Shown in pieces: positions 61,016-62,475 of a stretch of 62,475 nucleotides of DNA. Both the position numbers and the translations under genes were made by a program. Positions within the stretch are counted from its first letter, which is position 1. Each line of letters begins with the position of its first letter. Source of the stretch: Promicromonospora citrea (GTDB lineage Bacteria > Actinomycetota > Actinomycetes > Actinomycetales > Cellulomonadaceae). Location: positions 1-62,475 of the forward strand of contig NZ_JABEMG010000010.1 in assembly GCF_013004695.1 (NCBI RefSeq), written 5' to 3'. The notes beneath the pieces are model-generated. The model was not told where the DNA came from, did not search any database, and saw only the letters and a list, made by a program, of their open reading frames with translations.

Positions 61016-62475
61016 GTGATCCGAGCCCTCCTGGTCGCCAACCGCGGCGAGATCGCCCTGCGGGTCATCCGCACCGCGCGGCGCCTCGGCCTGCGCACGG
61101 TCGCCGTCTTCTCCGACGCCGACGCCGGCGCGCCGCACACCCGGGCCGCCGACACGGCCGTCCGGATCGGCCCGGCGCCGGCCACCGAGTCCTACCTGTC
61201 CGTGCCCGCGCTGCTGGCTGCCGCCAAGGAGTCCGGCGCCGACGCCGTGCACCCCGGCTACGGGTTCCTCTCCGAGCAGGCCGACTTCGCGCGCGCCGTG
61301 CTCGGGGCCGGGCTGACCTGGGTGGGGCCGCCGCCCGAGGCGATGGACGCCATGGCACGCAAGGACGCGGCACGTGGCATCGCCGAGAAGGCGGGGGTGC
61401 CGGTGCTGCGAGAGGTCCCGCTGCACCAGCCTCGCGCGTCCGCCGACCGGGTCGCCGTGGCCGGGGACGTGACGTACCCCCTCCTGGTCAAGGCCGCGGC
61501 GGGCGGTGGCGGGAAGGGCATGCGCATCGTGCGCGAGCCCGACGAGCTCGCTCCCGCCCTCGCCACAGCCCGGCGCGAGGCCGCCACCGCGTTCGGCGAC
61601 GACACCGTCCTGCTCGAACGCTTCGTCGAGCGCGGCAGGCACATCGAGGTGCAGGTCCTCGCCGACGCGCACGGCACCGTGCTGCACCTGCACGAGCGCG
61701 ACTGCTCGGCCCAGCGCCGCCACCAGAAGGTGCTCGAGGAGGCCCCGGCCCCCGACCTCGACCCGACGCTGCGCGACCGGCTCCACACGTGGGCGGTCGA
61801 CCTGGCCCGCGAGGTCGGCTACACCGGGGTCGGCACGGTCGAGTTCCTCGTCGAGGACCCGGCGGCGCCGCGCGGCGAGGGGGCCTCGAGGGCCGACGTC
61901 GGCGCCTGGTTCCTCGAGATGAACACCCGTCTCCAGGTCGAGCACCCCGTCACCGAGGAGGTCGTCACCGTGCGCGGCGAGCGCCTCGACCTCGTCGAGC
62001 AGCAGCTCCGCGTCGCCGCGGGCCTCGAGCTCGGCTTCGGCCAGGACGACGTCGCCGTCGACGGCCACGCGATCGAGGCCCGGGTCTACGCCGAGGACGC
62101 GTTCACCGGGTTCCTGCCCCAGGCCGGCACCGCCACGCGCGTGCGCTGGCCCGAGCACGCGCGGGTCGAGGCAGGCATCGAGGACGGCACCGTGGTGCCC
62201 GCCGTCTACGACCCCATGGTCGGCAAGGTCGTCACGCGCGGCCCCGACCGCGAGACCGCCCGGCAGGCGCTGGTCGACGCCCTCGACGCGACCGTCGTCG
62301 GCGGGCTCGTCACCAACACGGGGTTCGTGCGGGCGCTCGCGGACTCCGCGGCGTTCCGCGACAACGAGGTGCACACCACGTGGCTCGACACCCACGCCCT
62401 CGCACCGCCCGACCCGTGGCCCGCGCTGGTCGCAGCCGCGTGGGGCGTCGCGGCGGCCGCCGCGCGCGACGGCGG
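61016..62475 (+). CDS. Acyl-CoA carboxylase alpha subunit (biotin carboxylase part; 3' end outside window)
   Basis: At least 486 residues, cut by the window edge before the biotin-attachment domain. RALLVANRGEIALRVIRTARRLG starts the biotin carboxylase; YGFLSEQADFA, the glycine-rich ATP loop AAAGGGGKGMRIVRE, and WFLEMNTRLQVEHPVTEEV are intact. GTG at 61016 follows GAGG by few bases. The biotin lysine (MKM) is expected beyond the edge. It carboxylates biotin with ATP and bicarbonate for the preceding beta subunit. Confidence 0.95.
   Translation, partial: MIRALLVANRGEIALRVIRTARRLGLRTVAVFSDADAGAPHTRAADTAVRIGPAPATESYLSVPALLAAAKESGADAVHPGYGFLSEQADFARAVLGAGLTWVGPPPEAMDAMARKDAARGIAEKAGVPVLREVPLHQPRASADRVAVAGDVTYPLLVKAAAGGGGKGMRIVREPDELAPALATARREAATAFGDDTVLLERFVERGRHIEVQVLADAHGTVLHLHERDCSAQRRHQKVLEEAPAPDLDPTLRDRLHTWAVDLAREVGYTGVGTVEFLVEDPAAPRGEGASRADVGAWFLEMNTRLQVEHPVTEEVVTVRGERLDLVEQQLRVAAGLELGFGQDDVAVDGHAIEARVYAEDAFTGFLPQAGTATRVRWPEHARVEAGIEDGTVVPAVYDPMVGKVVTRGPDRETARQALVDALDATVVGGLVTNTGFVRALADSAAFRDNEVHTTWLDTHALAPPDPWPALVAAAWGVAAAAARDG

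Overview
The window is high-GC DNA (GC at most third codon positions, frequent GTG starts, ATGA/GTGA start-stop overlaps, several genes with a -10-like box 6-8 bases before the start and no Shine-Dalgarno site, so probably leaderless). Together with F420-type (DUF385) chemistry, Tat-like signal peptides and the gene families present, this points to an actinobacterium, most like a Micrococcales of the Cellulomonas/Cellulosimicrobium/Promicromonospora kind. I see no rRNA, tRNA, CRISPR array, complete insertion sequence or replication origin.

Layout. 0-1.8 kb: the C-terminal end of a Hint-nuclease polymorphic toxin and its SUKH-type immunity gene. 1.8-14.5 kb: a putative carbohydrate regulon. 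It has three secreted proteins on the minus strand (PA14/beta-propeller/carbohydrate-binding/DUF1080 fusion, TIM-barrel isomerase/epimerase-like enzyme, sorbosone-dehydrogenase-like propeller with PKD domains), a LacI regulator, and on the plus strand an NMT1-type ABC importer with a Gfo/Idh/MocA oxidoreductase. The two transcription units share an identical 27-base operator, and a diverged copy lies before the lacI gene itself. 14.5-24.2 kb: small regulator-enzyme modules (TetR/DUF385, GNAT, metallo-beta-lactamase fold, exonuclease, peptidase E, HxlR/oxidoreductase, TetR/MFS/hydrolase), several with obvious palindromic operators.

24.3-38.8 kb: a one-piece sensor with LuxR output next to an enoyl-CoA hydratase; a second secreted TIM-barrel enzyme with a discoidin domain; a FAD oxidase with a chorismate-mutase-like partner; SDR and LysE genes; DUF2975/XRE and PadR/HAAS pairs; Lrp with an amino-acid permease; a SnoaL-like protein; a secreted polysaccharide lyase-like protein; an OsmC protein. 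38.8-42.0 kb is a decayed island: a HAD hydrolase without its N-terminal half, a lone small membrane protein, in-frame remnants of a STAND-type ATPase and a GNAT enzyme, and about 1 kb with no recognisable gene.

42.0-62.5 kb: metH, SDR, DUF554 protein; a LacI-controlled spermidine/putrescine-type ABC importer coupled to an adenosine-deaminase-family enzyme; tandem double-domain GNAT paralogues; a SpoU rRNA methyltransferase; and at the right edge a branched-chain acyl-CoA (leucine-type) catabolic cluster with enoyl-CoA hydratase, acyl-CoA dehydrogenase, TetR regulator, and biotin-dependent carboxylase beta and alpha subunits. Its TetR probably binds the GGTTAAY-N4-GTTAACC sites before the dehydrogenase and the carboxylase.

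The most interesting candidate system is the LacI regulon at 1.8-14.5 kb. Its mix of 3-keto-disaccharide-hydrolase-like (DUF1080), TIM-barrel lyase/epimerase-like and oxidoreductase parts resembles the recently recognised 3-keto-glycoside route of glycan cleavage, but here the pieces carry signal peptides and would act outside the cell. This is inference from domains, gene order and shared operators.
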